Below are positions 1-8,110 of a stretch of DNA of 36,895 bases, piece after piece. The translations under genes were made by a program, and so were the position numbers. The first letter of the stretch is position 1; every line of letters starts with the position of its first letter. A model generated the notes under the pieces. It saw only the letters and a list, made by a program, of their open reading frames with translations. It made no database searches and was not told the DNA's origin. The stretch is from Spirochaetota bacterium (GTDB lineage: Bacteria; Spirochaetota; JAHITG01; JAFGFC01), in the NCBI GenBank assembly GCA_016931325.1, contig JAFGFC010000172.1:1-36895 (forward strand), read 5' to 3'.

Positions 1-1
1 A

Positions 2-238
2 GGAAAGGCTCAGAGCTTTTATTCTCTGGCCAGAGCCACTTTTCAGGCCATGGGAAAACCGGTCAGGGTAAAATATATTCCCATGCCTGTCAACCTGCGA
101 GACCGCTATCAGTATTTTACACAGGCTGATCTGGTTCGATTGAGAAAGATCGGATATAAAAATGAGTTTTCACCTCTGGATGACGCGGTAAAGGACTATG
201 TCCGGAATTATCTTATGAAAGAAGACCCTTATCTATGA
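2..238 (+). CDS. hldD: ADP-L-glycero-D-manno-heptose 6-epimerase, C-terminal part (5' end outside window)
   Basis: The reading frame is open from the first bases and ends with TGA at 236-238; the start lies upstream of the window. The visible 78 residues match the C-terminus of HldD/RfaD: a GKAQSFYSLARATFQAMGKP block (substrate-binding region of the extended SDR fold), then YIPMPVNLRDRYQYFTQADL and a final DAVKDYVRNYL. The family epimerises ADP-heptose at C6 in the cytoplasm to make the inner-core LPS heptose donor, which implies an outer membrane with heptose-containing LPS. An internal ATG at 50 is not the start, because the homology runs through it. The stop overlaps the miaB start (ATGA), so the two are probably cotranscribed. 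Confidence 0.88.
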   Translation, partial: GKAQSFYSLARATFQAMGKPVRVKYIPMPVNLRDRYQYFTQADLVRLRKIGYKNEFSPLDDAVKDYVRNYLMKEDPYL

Positions 239-1515
239 AAAAGTACTTTATTGAAACGTATGGCTGCCAGATGAATGTTTCTCTTTCAGATCAGCTGGAT
301 GAGAAGATGAAACAGAAAGGATTCAAGCCTTCTGCCTCCCCGGAAAAGGCTGATTTTATTATTGTTAATGCCTGTTCAGTCAGGGAGCATGCGGAAAACC
401 GGGTTTTTCAAAGACTTCTCTATCTTCATTCATTAAAAAAGAAAAAGGATATAAAGATCGTGGCAACCAGCTGTTTTGCCCAGAATCAGAAAGAAAATAT
501 ACATTCTGCTGATTATATCCTGGGCACGTACCAGATCTCTTCTATCCCGGATATTCTGAGCAATGGGCATCGTCATTTTTTAAAGGTCGAGTTTGATGAA
601 TATGAATTTTTGAAACCTGTCAGGAACAGGGAGAATCCGTTCCAGTCATTGATCGATATTACAGTAGGATGCAATAATTTCTGCAGTTACTGTATTGTTC
701 CCTATTTACGGGGACCCCAGATAAGCCGACCTTCAAAACAGATCATTGAAGAGGTCAAACGTCTGGGTGACGAAGGGGTGATAGAGATATTTTTGCTGGG
801 ACAGAATGTTAACTCGTATGGCAAAGACTCGTCTGATATCAGTTTTGCCGGTCTTTTATATAAGATTCATGAAATTGATAACATTAAACGCATAAAATTT
901 TTAACATCCCACCCCAAAGATTTTGATAAAGAGTTAATTCAAGCTGTCATGACTCTGCCAAAATTGAGCCGCTGGCTTCATCTGCCTCTGCAATCCGGTT
1001 CTGACAGAGTCCTGCAATTAATGAACAGAAAATACAGTATGGCCCATTACTATGATATTGTCGATCGATTGCGTTCTTATAAAAAAGATTTTGCCCAGAG
1101 TACAGATATTCTGGTGGGATTTCCCGGTGAGACTGAAAAGGACTATCAGGAAACACTAACGGCTATAAATAATATTGGTTTTGATGAAGCCTTCACCTTC
1201 AAATACTCCCCGAGGAAGGGGACCCGGTCTTATGCTCTGACTGACAGTGTCCCGGAAAAAGAAAAAAGAGCCAGATTGGAAAACCTGGTCAGGGTTCAGA
1301 GAAAGACAGAAAAGGAAAAGATAATCAGACATATAGGTCAAGGATGTACTGTGCTGGTAGAAGGGCAGAGTAAAAAAGAGAAAAACGATGCTTTCGGCAG
1401 AGATGATTGTAACAGGGTGGTCATTATAAAAGGACAAAAACTGAAAAAAGGGGAATTTTATCCTGTCAGGATCACGGGTGTTAAAGGTCTGACTCTTTTA
1501 GGAGAACGGCAATGA
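235..1515 (+). CDS. miaB: tRNA-2-methylthio-N6-dimethylallyladenosine synthase MiaB
   Basis: This 426-residue protein has the MiaB layout. The N-terminal UPF0004 domain carries three cluster cysteines (C11 in YGCQMN, C47 in NACSVRE, C80). The radical-SAM domain has CxxxCxxC at C146, C150 and C153 (GCNNFCSYC). A TRAM-like domain is at the C-terminus (about 360-426, ending GLTLLGE). The YGCQMN signature favours MiaB over its relatives RimO and MtaB. The family adds a methylthio group to i6A37 of tRNAs reading UNN codons, using two 4Fe-4S clusters. The start overlaps the hldD stop by ATGA, and its own stop overlaps the next start in the same way, so translational coupling is likely. Confidence 0.95.
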   Translation: MKKYFIETYGCQMNVSLSDQLDEKMKQKGFKPSASPEKADFIIVNACSVREHAENRVFQRLLYLHSLKKKKDIKIVATSCFAQNQKENIHSADYILGTYQISSIPDILSNGHRHFLKVEFDEYEFLKPVRNRENPFQSLIDITVGCNNFCSYCIVPYLRGPQISRPSKQIIEEVKRLGDEGVIEIFLLGQNVNSYGKDSSDISFAGLLYKIHEIDNIKRIKFLTSHPKDFDKELIQAVMTLPKLSRWLHLPLQSGSDRVLQLMNRKYSMAHYYDIVDRLRSYKKDFAQSTDILVGFPGETEKDYQETLTAINNIGFDEAFTFKYSPRKGTRSYALTDSVPEKEKRARLENLVRVQRKTEKEKIIRHIGQGCTVLVEGQSKKEKNDAFGRDDCNRVVIIKGQKLKKGEFYPVRITGVKGLTLLGERQ

Positions 1516-1757
1516 GTTTCAAGTTATTATTTTTTCTGACGTTTCTGATCCTTTTTGCTATCTTTATTGTAAAGAATAACAGGATCATCAGTATCGATTT
1601 TGTCTTTTTTGAGAGAGACGTATCCTTTGTTGTGATCCTGATCGTCACGTTCCTGTTTGGATTTGTGCTGAGCTTTTTCGCCTGGCTGGGTCGATTTTTT
1701 AAAAAAGGGAAAAAAACGCCGGGTAACGCTTCAGGTTTGCATGAAAATAAAAAATAG
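1512..1757 (+). CDS. LapA-domain (DUF1049) inner-membrane protein
   Basis: The protein is 81 residues with two hydrophobic segments (about 3-20 and 38-62) split by a short polar stretch, NNRIISIDFVFFERDV, and a basic tail (FFKKGKK). This is the typical architecture of LapA/DUF1049 (E. coli YciS), which in enterobacteria works with LapB to control LpxC turnover and LPS assembly. No LapB is adjacent, although the next gene also carries TPRs. The start overlaps the miaB stop (ATGA) and the 3' end overlaps the next gene by 17 bases. Family membership is well supported by topology and length; a role in LPS control is inferred from the family and from hldD upstream. Confidence 0.7.
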   Translation: MSFKLLFFLTFLILFAIFIVKNNRIISIDFVFFERDVSFVVILIVTFLFGFVLSFFAWLGRFFKKGKKTPGNASGLHENKK

Positions 1758-2811
1758 TATTTTTATTCTTATTATCTTTTTCTTAACACTGGACATAGCA
1801 CGATCTCAGACCTATCTGGAGAAGAAAGAATTCAATTCTATACTGCAACTCTATCAACAGAAAAAATATAAAAAAGCGTTGGGGAACCTGGCCAAGTTCA
1901 AAGACAAATATCCTTCCAGTTATTATCTGCCGGAAGTCTATTACTATATGGCTATTTTAGAAGAAGATTATTATTCTTCGATCCTTATGTTCAAGGAACT
2001 GGTCGTAAAATTCCCGGATTACGGAAGAGTGGATGAAGCGTTGTACCGGCTGGGTAAGATCTATTTTCTTCATAATAATTATTCACAGGCTATCAGAACC
2101 TTTGAACTGCTTTTTGAAAAATATCCCAGGAGTGATTTTTTGTACGGGTCCACTTATTGGCTGGGGATCGTTTACCTGGTCAAAGGGAATTTTATGGAAG
2201 CGGATGATTTTTTTAATCGGGTGATCGAATATAAGAAAAAGGATAAATTTCATGTTCTGGCCCTTATTGGCAGAGGCAATGTGCAATTTGAAAAGCAGAA
2301 ATATAAAAAAAGCGTAGATCTCTATAAAGAGGCCCTTGAATTAAAGCAGAAGAATTATTTTCCTCAGATCTATCTGGGATTGGGGAATGCGAATTTGAAA
2401 TTAAAACAATATGATAAGGCTCATTATTATTTTAAAAAAATAATGAAAGAGTTCACAGGGACACCGGAATACGAGATCGCATGGAGCAAAATTGAATTCC
2501 TGGAATCCAACAAAACGATTTTTGACCAGATAAAATCCGAACGGGTATTGCCACACAAGGAAAAGGAAAAGCGGACTTTTTATTCGGTCCAGGTGGCCAG
2601 TGTAAAAAACAAGCGGTATGCGAATGATCTCAGGATCAAACTCAAAGTCCAGGGTTTTGAATCTTTCATGGATGACATTGAAACAGACAAGGGAAAATTC
2701 TACAGAACCCTGGTGGGGAAATGTAAAAGTAAACTAAAAGCCCAGGGAATAATGGATCAGATCAATCATAAATTGAAGATCAAAGGGATCATTATAAAGA
2801 TAGAGTTATGA
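1741..2811 (+). CDS. Periplasmic TPR protein with C-terminal SPOR domain
   Basis: A signal peptide is visible (MKIKNSIFILIIFFLTLDIA, probable cleavage near RSQ). It is followed by about six TPR-like repeats (residues 28-255) with the usual spaced Y/A/G/P pattern, for example YSQAIRTFELLFEKYPRSDF. A C-terminal SPOR domain (about 278-356) begins YSVQVASVKNKRYA. SPOR domains bind denuded glycan strands at division sites, so the protein probably acts in the periplasm in septal peptidoglycan metabolism. That role is inferred from domain families. The start lies inside the end of the LapA gene, and the last 20 bases overlap nagA on the opposite strand. YbgF/CpoB-like proteins are a related alternative but lack SPOR. 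Confidence 0.8.
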   Translation: MKIKNSIFILIIFFLTLDIARSQTYLEKKEFNSILQLYQQKKYKKALGNLAKFKDKYPSSYYLPEVYYYMAILEEDYYSSILMFKELVVKFPDYGRVDEALYRLGKIYFLHNNYSQAIRTFELLFEKYPRSDFLYGSTYWLGIVYLVKGNFMEADDFFNRVIEYKKKDKFHVLALIGRGNVQFEKQKYKKSVDLYKEALELKQKNYFPQIYLGLGNANLKLKQYDKAHYYFKKIMKEFTGTPEYEIAWSKIEFLESNKTIFDQIKSERVLPHKEKEKRTFYSVQVASVKNKRYANDLRIKLKVQGFESFMDDIETDKGKFYRTLVGKCKSKLKAQGIMDQINHKLKIKGIIIKIEL

Positions 2812-3952
2812 TCTTGCCGTTTTTTATAATACCCCTGATCTGTAGTTTGTCATTTAAAAAAATCAGGTCAGCGTCTTTTCCTTTTGTCAGGCTCCCCTTT
2901 CTTCGGTCAAATCCGATGGAACGGGCAGGGGTCAGGGTGGCCATTTTGATGGCCTCTGCAAGCGAGACATGAGTGAATTTCAGCATGTTCTTTACAGCAC
3001 CCAGTAATGAGAGAGCACTCCCTGAGAGTATTCCCCTTTTGGAAACAACCTTTCCTTTTTTTAAACAAATGGTCTGGCCGGACATTTTATAATATCCGTC
3101 CTTCAGGCCGGCTGCTTTCACTGCGTCTGTGATCAAAATCACGTTATCAGAAGATTTTAATTCCAGCACAAGCTGCAATACCGCAGGATGGATATGATGA
3201 CCGTCAACGATGATCTGCACAGAAATACCGGGATTGAGCAGAGCGGCCATAATACCACCCGGTTTACGGTGATGGATCGGTTCCATGGCATTGAAAAGAT
3301 GCGTGATCTGACTGACCCCCTGTTTAAAGCTTTGATTGGCCTGTTCGAAATCAGCCTTTGTGTGTCCTGCGGCAATGACAATCCTTTTTTTCTTTAACTG
3401 TTTGATCAATTCAGCGCTGTTTGGCATCTCCGGGGCTATCGTCATGAGGATCAATTGATCCTGAGTTAATTTCAAGATGTTATCCAATAATCTCGGATTA
3501 TATCTTTGAATCGAAGACAGAGGGATCATTCCTTTCTTTAGCGGATTGATGAAAGGACCTTCCAGATGGATCCCTAAAATTTCTGAAACCGGGGTGTCTT
3601 CTTCTAATCTGGCACGGGCCTGTATTATATCTCTGATCGTCTGTTCATGGAAATGTGTGGTGGGAACAAAGGACGTTGTTCCCGAAGAGAGAAGGGATCT
3701 TGAGAGTCTAAAAACGGACTCCGGACCGCTCCATACATCCTCACCTTTAAATCCCTGAATGTGAATATCGACCAGCCCGGGGGATACATAAAGCCCTCCG
3801 GCATCAATTGTTTTAACTGTTCTTTTTAATTGGGAATAATAAGGCTTTTTCAAAAGAATATCCTTGATCTTTCCCCTGCTGATGCATAACAGATGGTCAG
3901 TAAGAATTTTGTCAGGTGTAATGATCCTGGCGTTTTTTATCAAAAGGTCCAT
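2792..3952 (-). CDS. nagA: N-acetylglucosamine-6-phosphate deacetylase NagA
   Basis: This 386-residue amidohydrolase has the full set of NagA motifs: PGLVDIHIQG (H64, Q66), HLEGPFINPLKKG with the metal-binding Glu, AGHTKADF, THLFNAMEPIHHRKPG, DGHHIHP and the catalytic Asp in ILITDAVKAAG, then LSGSAL. The family hydrolyses GlcNAc-6-P to GlcN-6-P and acetate in the cytoplasm, feeding amino-sugar catabolism or cell-wall recycling. The second His of the usual HxH is Gln here; changes in this metal site are known in the family and affect metal number. No nagB or PTS gene is nearby. It is the last gene of the cheX operon, 3 bases after ftsY, and its 3' end overlaps the convergent TPR/SPOR gene. Confidence 0.93.
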   Translation of the reverse strand: MDLLIKNARIITPDKILTDHLLCISRGKIKDILLKKPYYSQLKRTVKTIDAGGLYVSPGLVDIHIQGFKGEDVWSGPESVFRLSRSLLSSGTTSFVPTTHFHEQTIRDIIQARARLEEDTPVSEILGIHLEGPFINPLKKGMIPLSSIQRYNPRLLDNILKLTQDQLILMTIAPEMPNSAELIKQLKKKRIVIAAGHTKADFEQANQSFKQGVSQITHLFNAMEPIHHRKPGGIMAALLNPGISVQIIVDGHHIHPAVLQLVLELKSSDNVILITDAVKAAGLKDGYYKMSGQTICLKKGKVVSKRGILSGSALSLLGAVKNMLKFTHVSLAEAIKMATLTPARSIGFDRRKGSLTKGKDADLIFLNDKLQIRGIIKNGKIITLSL

Positions 3953-3955
3953 GGT

Positions 3956-4795
3956 TTAAAAGATATTTGTGATATAATCCTTTTTTCGGAAGGTATCCAT
4001 ATCTTCGATCTTTTCTCCTGTCCCTACGAACTTGATGGGAATATTCAGCTCTTTTGAGATCCTGATAATGATCCCGGCTTTAAAACTGGAATCGTATTTG
4101 GCCAGAAAAGCGCCTTGTACAGGCAGATATTTTTTAAATTCCACAGCCTGGTTAAAACCGTTCTGACCGGTCGTGGCATCCAGCACGACCAGGACCTCTA
4201 TATGATCTTCTGGGATCTTTTTTAAAACAACATTATATACTTTCACAATTTCACGCATGAGGTCTTCGCGTGTATGCATCCTGCCGGCTGTATCCACCAG
4301 AAGATAATCATCGCGATCAGACAGACCGGAATTAATGGCATCAAAAACAACAGCCCCCGGATCAGAACCCTGAAACTGTTTGATGACAGGGATTTTTAAT
4401 TTTTCTGCCCAGACTTCCAGCTGTTCTATCCCTGCCGCCCTGTAAGTATCAGCCGCCACCAGCTTGCATTTTTTACCTTTTTTTTTCAAATAATGGGCTA
4501 TTTTTGCCAGGGAGGTGGTTTTTCCCACACCATTAACACCGCAGAACAGGATGACTCCAAGACCATTTTTCTGGCAGAGTTCACCTTCCTGAATGATGCC
4601 GGCCATGATTTCGCTGATCAATTCTTTTGTCTCATCACGGCTTTTCGGATTCTTCCTCTGGATCTTTTCCAGGATCTCTTCTGTTGTGATTAATCCGACA
4701 TCGGCCTGGATAAGGGTCTGCTCCATTTCCTCCAGGAATAGCCTGTCCATTTTATTGAATTTCCGGATGACTTTTTTTAAAAATCCCAGTGGCAT
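3956..4795 (-). CDS. ftsY: Signal recognition particle receptor FtsY
   Basis: The gene encodes the SRP receptor GTPase that docks ribosome-SRP complexes at the membrane. Visible features are an N domain (residues 1-75), G1 GVNGVGKTTS (87-95), the DTYRAAG insertion-box motif (116-122), G3 DTAGRMH (168-174), and a C-terminal VGTGEKIEDMDTF. I chose the ATG at 4795: it gives 279 residues, begins MPLGFLKK like a standard N domain, lies one base after the upstream stop, and has AGGAG 8 bases ahead. An in-frame ATG at 4843 would overlap the upstream gene by 47 bases. There is no long acidic A domain. G4 is odd: AKYDSSFKAG stands where TKLDGTAKGG is usual. The matching SRP RNA is at 33248-33522. Confidence 0.93.
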   Translation of the reverse strand: MPLGFLKKVIRKFNKMDRLFLEEMEQTLIQADVGLITTEEILEKIQRKNPKSRDETKELISEIMAGIIQEGELCQKNGLGVILFCGVNGVGKTTSLAKIAHYLKKKGKKCKLVAADTYRAAGIEQLEVWAEKLKIPVIKQFQGSDPGAVVFDAINSGLSDRDDYLLVDTAGRMHTREDLMREIVKVYNVVLKKIPEDHIEVLVVLDATTGQNGFNQAVEFKKYLPVQGAFLAKYDSSFKAGIIIRISKELNIPIKFVGTGEKIEDMDTFRKKDYITNIF

Positions 4796-4796
4796 C

Positions 4797-6188
4797 TTAA
4801 AATCTCCTGAAATAGACAAGTGAAAAATTTTTATTTGAAACAAAACCGGGTGTAATGTGGTTCATCCCGATGTTCAGGTCATCATAGCTTATCACTTTTA
4901 AGAAATAGATGAACGATACGGCCAAACAGCCTATTCCTGTTGTCCCGAGGATCAATGAAACGATCCGGTCATCTCTGTATTTTTCCCAGGTCTGCCTCTT
5001 CCCCGTGAAAAGATATTCATCATACTCATCTTCACTTTTTGCAAAAAAATAGTATGTACCCAGCATGGAAAGGCTTCCCAGCCCAAGCGTGGAATACATG
5101 ATCAGTTTGTTCCGTTTATGTTGGTCCGCTCTCTGGTCAGGGGTGCTTTCTTCTTCCAGATCGATGGAGATCTCGTTCATCCCTTCCTCCACAAAGATAT
5201 TTTTAAAGACACGCCGGTACCCTTCTTTTTCAATGGTCAATCTGTACCCTTTTATTATGAGATTTGATACAACAACGGGTGAAAGACCGGCTTGCCTTAC
5301 ATCTAAAAAAATGTTAGCATTGGTCGGATCTGTATTGACAGCCAGACACGCTCGCTTGCCTAAAAGTGTTTGGTTGGTGATAAAAAGAATGGTTTTTTCT
5401 CCTGCCTTGATACTGAAATCTCGTTCGATCACGTCATTATTTTCAAACTTGAGTTTGAGGTTATGAGGCCCGCGGGGGATCTTATCAATGAAAAGGCTCT
5501 CTCCAATAATATTATCATCGATGAAAATATAAAAGTTTGAATAAGATGTGATGATCTCCAGCTGACCTAATTGCGCCGGAGAAAAAAATTCAAAAATCTT
5601 CTGACTGACCTGGCTGATGTCCTTTTCAATATTCTTTTTCGATAGGGAGGACTGTCCCAGGTAATAGTTGGTTTTACGTATCGCATTATAGATCCAGGTT
5701 TTGAGTGTAAATCTTTCTTTATCCTTTTTCACAAAATTATAATCACCGTATATGAGATAATCCGCGTTGAACTGATCCGCTACATAATTTTTATCCTCCG
5801 GGTACGGGAGGCTATAATACACTTTATCAATTTTATCAGGCTCTAACATGACCGCTTTACGCTGAAAATTAGTGCCATAATTAAAGATCACATTTTGATT
5901 GGTTCGCATATCCCGGGGCACAGGGATATCATTTGTTGTTATGATGATCTCATTGAGATTCACGAGGTAATGATTGATAAATTTCTGGATACTCATACCC
6001 AGGTAAGCATAGTCATCGTTTTTGGTGTTATTGTCATAGGGCAAAACCGCTATGATCCTGTAATTGACATCATCAACATGGACCTGTTTAATCTTTTTTA
6101 AGGCTTCGCTATCCCCTTTACTGAAAGGGAAAAGGTGATGGGGAAGGATAAAACAAAAGAAAAGAAAAATACCTGTGAGTTTTTTCAT
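4797..6188 (-). CDS. PEGA-domain envelope protein with two C-terminal membrane segments
   Basis: The protein has 463 residues. A signal peptide covers 1-21. An N-terminal domain (about 42-150, RIIAVLPYDNN...YAYLGMSIQKFI) resembles the TolB-N/CsgG-like fold that opens many spirochaete PEGA proteins. Two PEGA-like beta units follow (about 208-265 and 282-346; the second has VNTDPTNANIFLDVRQAGLSP and the GYR...KEGYRR ending). Hydrophobic segments are at about 363-382 and 408-431. PEGA domains are surface or periplasmic scaffolds of uncertain binding role. The gene lies between cheY (2 bases) and ftsY (1 base), so it is operonic, but a link to chemotaxis is not shown. Function is unknown beyond a probable envelope location. 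Confidence 0.72.
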   Translation of the reverse strand: MKKLTGIFLFFCFILPHHLFPFSKGDSEALKKIKQVHVDDVNYRIIAVLPYDNNTKNDDYAYLGMSIQKFINHYLVNLNEIIITTNDIPVPRDMRTNQNVIFNYGTNFQRKAVMLEPDKIDKVYYSLPYPEDKNYVADQFNADYLIYGDYNFVKKDKERFTLKTWIYNAIRKTNYYLGQSSLSKKNIEKDISQVSQKIFEFFSPAQLGQLEIITSYSNFYIFIDDNIIGESLFIDKIPRGPHNLKLKFENNDVIERDFSIKAGEKTILFITNQTLLGKRACLAVNTDPTNANIFLDVRQAGLSPVVVSNLIIKGYRLTIEKEGYRRVFKNIFVEEGMNEISIDLEEESTPDQRADQHKRNKLIMYSTLGLGSLSMLGTYYFFAKSEDEYDEYLFTGKRQTWEKYRDDRIVSLILGTTGIGCLAVSFIYFLKVISYDDLNIGMNHITPGFVSNKNFSLVYFRRF

Positions 6189-6190
6189 TT

Positions 6191-6550
6191 TTACTTTAAT
6201 GCTTTTTGAATCGCAAGATTAAGACGCCCCGGATCAAAAGGCTTGACAATAAAATCCCTGGCTCCTGCTTTTATGGCCTCTATGATCAACTGCTGCTGAC
6301 CGAGGGCGGAACATATGATGATCCTGGCATTAGAATCCATGCGGAGGATCGCCCTCATCGCATTAAGCCCATCCATCCTGGGCATCGTGATGTCCATGAT
6401 AACAACATCAGGTTTCAGTTTTTTATACATTTCTACAACTTCAATACCATCTGAGGCTTCACCAATAACGGTAAAACCGCCTTTTTCCAGAACTTCTTTC
6501 TGCACCAATTTGATAAAAGAAATATCATCAGCCAGCAGTATACTTGCCAT
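6191..6550 (-). CDS. cheY: CheY-family single-domain response regulator
   Basis: This is a receiver domain with nothing else, 119 residues. It has the acidic pair D8-D9, the phospho-acceptor D53 in VVIMDITMPRMDG, the switch residue S81 (ICSALGQ) and the invariant K103 in FIVKPF. The family is phosphorylated by CheA-type kinases and its single-domain members usually act on the flagellar motor. It lies 23 bases downstream of cheX, a CheY-P phosphatase-family gene, which supports a signalling pair. No CheA, CheW or receptor is in the window, so the kinase is elsewhere. SPRXX-type regulators not involved in motility are an alternative. Confidence 0.87.
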   Translation of the reverse strand: MASILLADDISFIKLVQKEVLEKGGFTVIGEASDGIEVVEMYKKLKPDVVIMDITMPRMDGLNAMRAILRMDSNARIIICSALGQQQLIIEAIKAGARDFIVKPFDPGRLNLAIQKALK

Positions 6551-6573
6551 AATAAATTAAACTCCCCCTTGTC

Positions 6574-7038
6574 TCATTTGGGTCTAATGGCCACGTTGAT
6601 CTGCAGAGTTCCAAAACGGGACGTGAATTCAGTTGAAAGAGTCGGAATATCACTATACTTCATTTCTGTCTTAGCACTGATAGCCACGGTTGGCGGTGTG
6701 ATATAGATGATTTTTTCTTTACCGGCAAGGAGGATAGTAGCCCGTCCTGTGATCATATTAGCCATAGAGCTGATGGCGCTTTCCATATACGCCATCTGTT
6801 TATCAGCAGAAGCATTGGGCATCATACAGGACACAACACGCTGAGCCGTATGCCTTTTAAAACTGTATACGACTTGACCCATGAAATCCCCGGAAAGACC
6901 AATAACGATCGAGATCTCATTCTCGGGTGTGGTCCCTTTTTTCACCGTGAGATTGCTTTTTTTCAGTTCAATTTTTGCTACTTTTTCAAAAATTTCAATC
7001 GCGCTAATGATAAATGGGTTAATGTATTCGACCTGCAT
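6574..7038 (-). CDS. cheX: CheX-like protein of the CheC/CheX/FliY phosphatase family
   Basis: At 154 residues this is a typical CheX length. It opens MQVEYINPFI and has the duplicated alpha-beta layout, with GLSGDFMGQVVYSF and ESAISSMANMITGRA. CheX dephosphorylates CheY-P using a Glu and an Asn spaced ExxN. Here N94 is present but the Glu position is S91 (SMAN), so activity through the known mechanism is doubtful. The gene heads the operon cheX-cheY-PEGA-ftsY-nagA and has a candidate sigma-70 promoter at 7059-7086. It may still bind CheY or act as a sink or scaffold; this is inference. Confidence 0.82.
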   Translation of the reverse strand: MQVEYINPFIISAIEIFEKVAKIELKKSNLTVKKGTTPENEISIVIGLSGDFMGQVVYSFKRHTAQRVVSCMMPNASADKQMAYMESAISSMANMITGRATILLAGKEKIIYITPPTVAISAKTEMKYSDIPTLSTEFTSRFGTLQINVAIRPK

Positions 7039-7058
7039 AGTAATTCAACTCTGTCGTT

Positions 7059-7086
7059 AATTTAATCGATTCAAAATATTAGTCAA
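7059..7086 (-). promoter_or_regulatory. Candidate sigma-70 promoter of the cheX operon
   Basis: On the minus strand, TTGACT (7086-7081) is followed after 16 bases by TAAATT (7064-7059). The predicted start near 7052 leaves about 14 bases of leader before the cheX ATG. It is the only promoter-like pair in the 66-base gap upstream of cheX. Confidence 0.5.
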
Positions 7087-7104
7087 GAATTTTTATAAGC
7101 CATT

Positions 7105-7938
7105 TTATTTCTGTGCCAGAATGAACATAACATCACCGATGTTGAACAATTTTACGGCTTTATCAGCGATAAACTTGATAACATCGTTTGTAGAACCCTT
7201 GGCTATCCCCCCCCATGAGATGAACCGCTTGATGTTAAACTTGGCTTTTTTGATCATTGTTGTAAGGGTATCCTTCGTGAAGATCGTGAGATGGTCGCGA
7301 TGAAAGGAACGCCAATCGCTTTGAAAGATCCTGGCCTGAAAGCTGTCCTGCCGGGGTGTCGTAACGAGAATGTATCCCCCTTTTTTTAGCACCCTGTAAA
7401 TAGACCGCAATGTGGATAAGGGATCCGGAAGATGCTCGATCAGATGAGAGAAATGGATAACATCGAATGTATTACCCTTGAACCTGGCCTGTTCAAATGA
7501 CCCATGAAAAATATCGAGATGAAAATTTTTTCTGGCATAATCAACTGATTCCCGGCAGATCTCAACACCCTGAACCTTCCAGTTGAAAGGACGTATATAA
7601 TTTAATAAAAGACCAGTGGCGCAGCCGATATCAAGAAATGTCCTGTCTCTTATCTGCTGAAATTCCTTCCTTTTTAAAAAATTAATATCCTTAAGAGTAT
7701 GTTTCATCAGGAGGAAGAAATTGTAGTGATTGCGGAATTCATACTGGAAATATTTTTTAGAATATCTGAATTTCAGATCCTGAAAAACAGGCCGGGGGTT
7801 CTGATAGATAAGGCCGCAGTGATGGCAGCGGACATATTTGTAATCTTTCAATAATAAAAAATCATCCGTATTATCCTGACCACAGAGATTACAGTTCACC
7901 AGTTCGATTTTTTCCTGCCTGATATTTTTAAATGTCAC
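7105..7938 (-). CDS. Zinc-ribbon class I SAM-dependent methyltransferase
   Basis: The 277-residue protein begins with a CxxC...CxxC knuckle (C16, C19, C38, C41; CNLCG and CHHCG) followed by YQNPRP. This N-terminal arrangement is common in Methyltransf_23-type proteins found near envelope sugar genes. The Rossmann core has motif I FLDIGCATGLLL (about 102-113), an acidic motif II (VEICRES) and the HFSHLIEHLPDP motif, then RVLKKGGYILVTTP. The substrate cannot be told. It lies 6 bases downstream of a 45-codon gene and probably forms a unit with two micro-genes. UbiG/COQ3-type enzymes are related by fold but lack the ribbon. Confidence 0.8.
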   Translation of the reverse strand: MTFKNIRQEKIELVNCNLCGQDNTDDFLLLKDYKYVRCHHCGLIYQNPRPVFQDLKFRYSKKYFQYEFRNHYNFFLLMKHTLKDINFLKRKEFQQIRDRTFLDIGCATGLLLNYIRPFNWKVQGVEICRESVDYARKNFHLDIFHGSFEQARFKGNTFDVIHFSHLIEHLPDPLSTLRSIYRVLKKGGYILVTTPRQDSFQARIFQSDWRSFHRDHLTIFTKDTLTTMIKKAKFNIKRFISWGGIAKGSTNDVIKFIADKAVKLFNIGDVMFILAQK

Positions 7939-7944
7939 TTTGAG

Positions 7945-8082
7945 TTATTTAAGGGAAGATTTTAATTTTGAAAAAGCATCTCTCAGCATTTCATCACGAA
8001 CGAGTTCGGGTTTGGATTCAATAAATCTAACGAAATTTTCAAGGATTCTTTTCTTTAATTCTTGTCTTTTTACTTTATTCAT
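7945..8082 (-). CDS. Small hypothetical protein, 45 aa
   Basis: Reading the minus strand from ATG at 8082 gives a 45-residue basic, helix-prone protein starting MNKVKRQELKKRILENF, continuing VRFIESKPELVRDEMLRDAF and ending SKLKSSLK, with TAA at 7945-7947. A strong Shine-Dalgarno (AAAAGGAG) lies 7 bases before the ATG, and the stop is only 6 bases from the methyltransferase start. This support makes it a plausible real gene. I recognise no family. The charge pattern and heptad-like hydrophobics suggest an alpha-helical regulator or partner protein, but no function can be assigned. Confidence 0.55.
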   Translation of the reverse strand: MNKVKRQELKKRILENFVRFIESKPELVRDEMLRDAFSKLKSSLK

Positions 8083-8110
8083 TTTGCTTTTCTCCTTTTA
8101 AGCTTCTTGT

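Noticed and set aside
4796-4843. 16-residue N-terminal extension of FtsY
   Set aside because: It would overlap the upstream gene by 47 bases; the ATG at 4795 has AGGAG at the right distance and begins a standard N domain.
5065-5466. Open frame of 133 codons on the plus strand
   Set aside because: It is a shadow of the PEGA gene, which has a signal peptide, recognisable domains and operon spacing.
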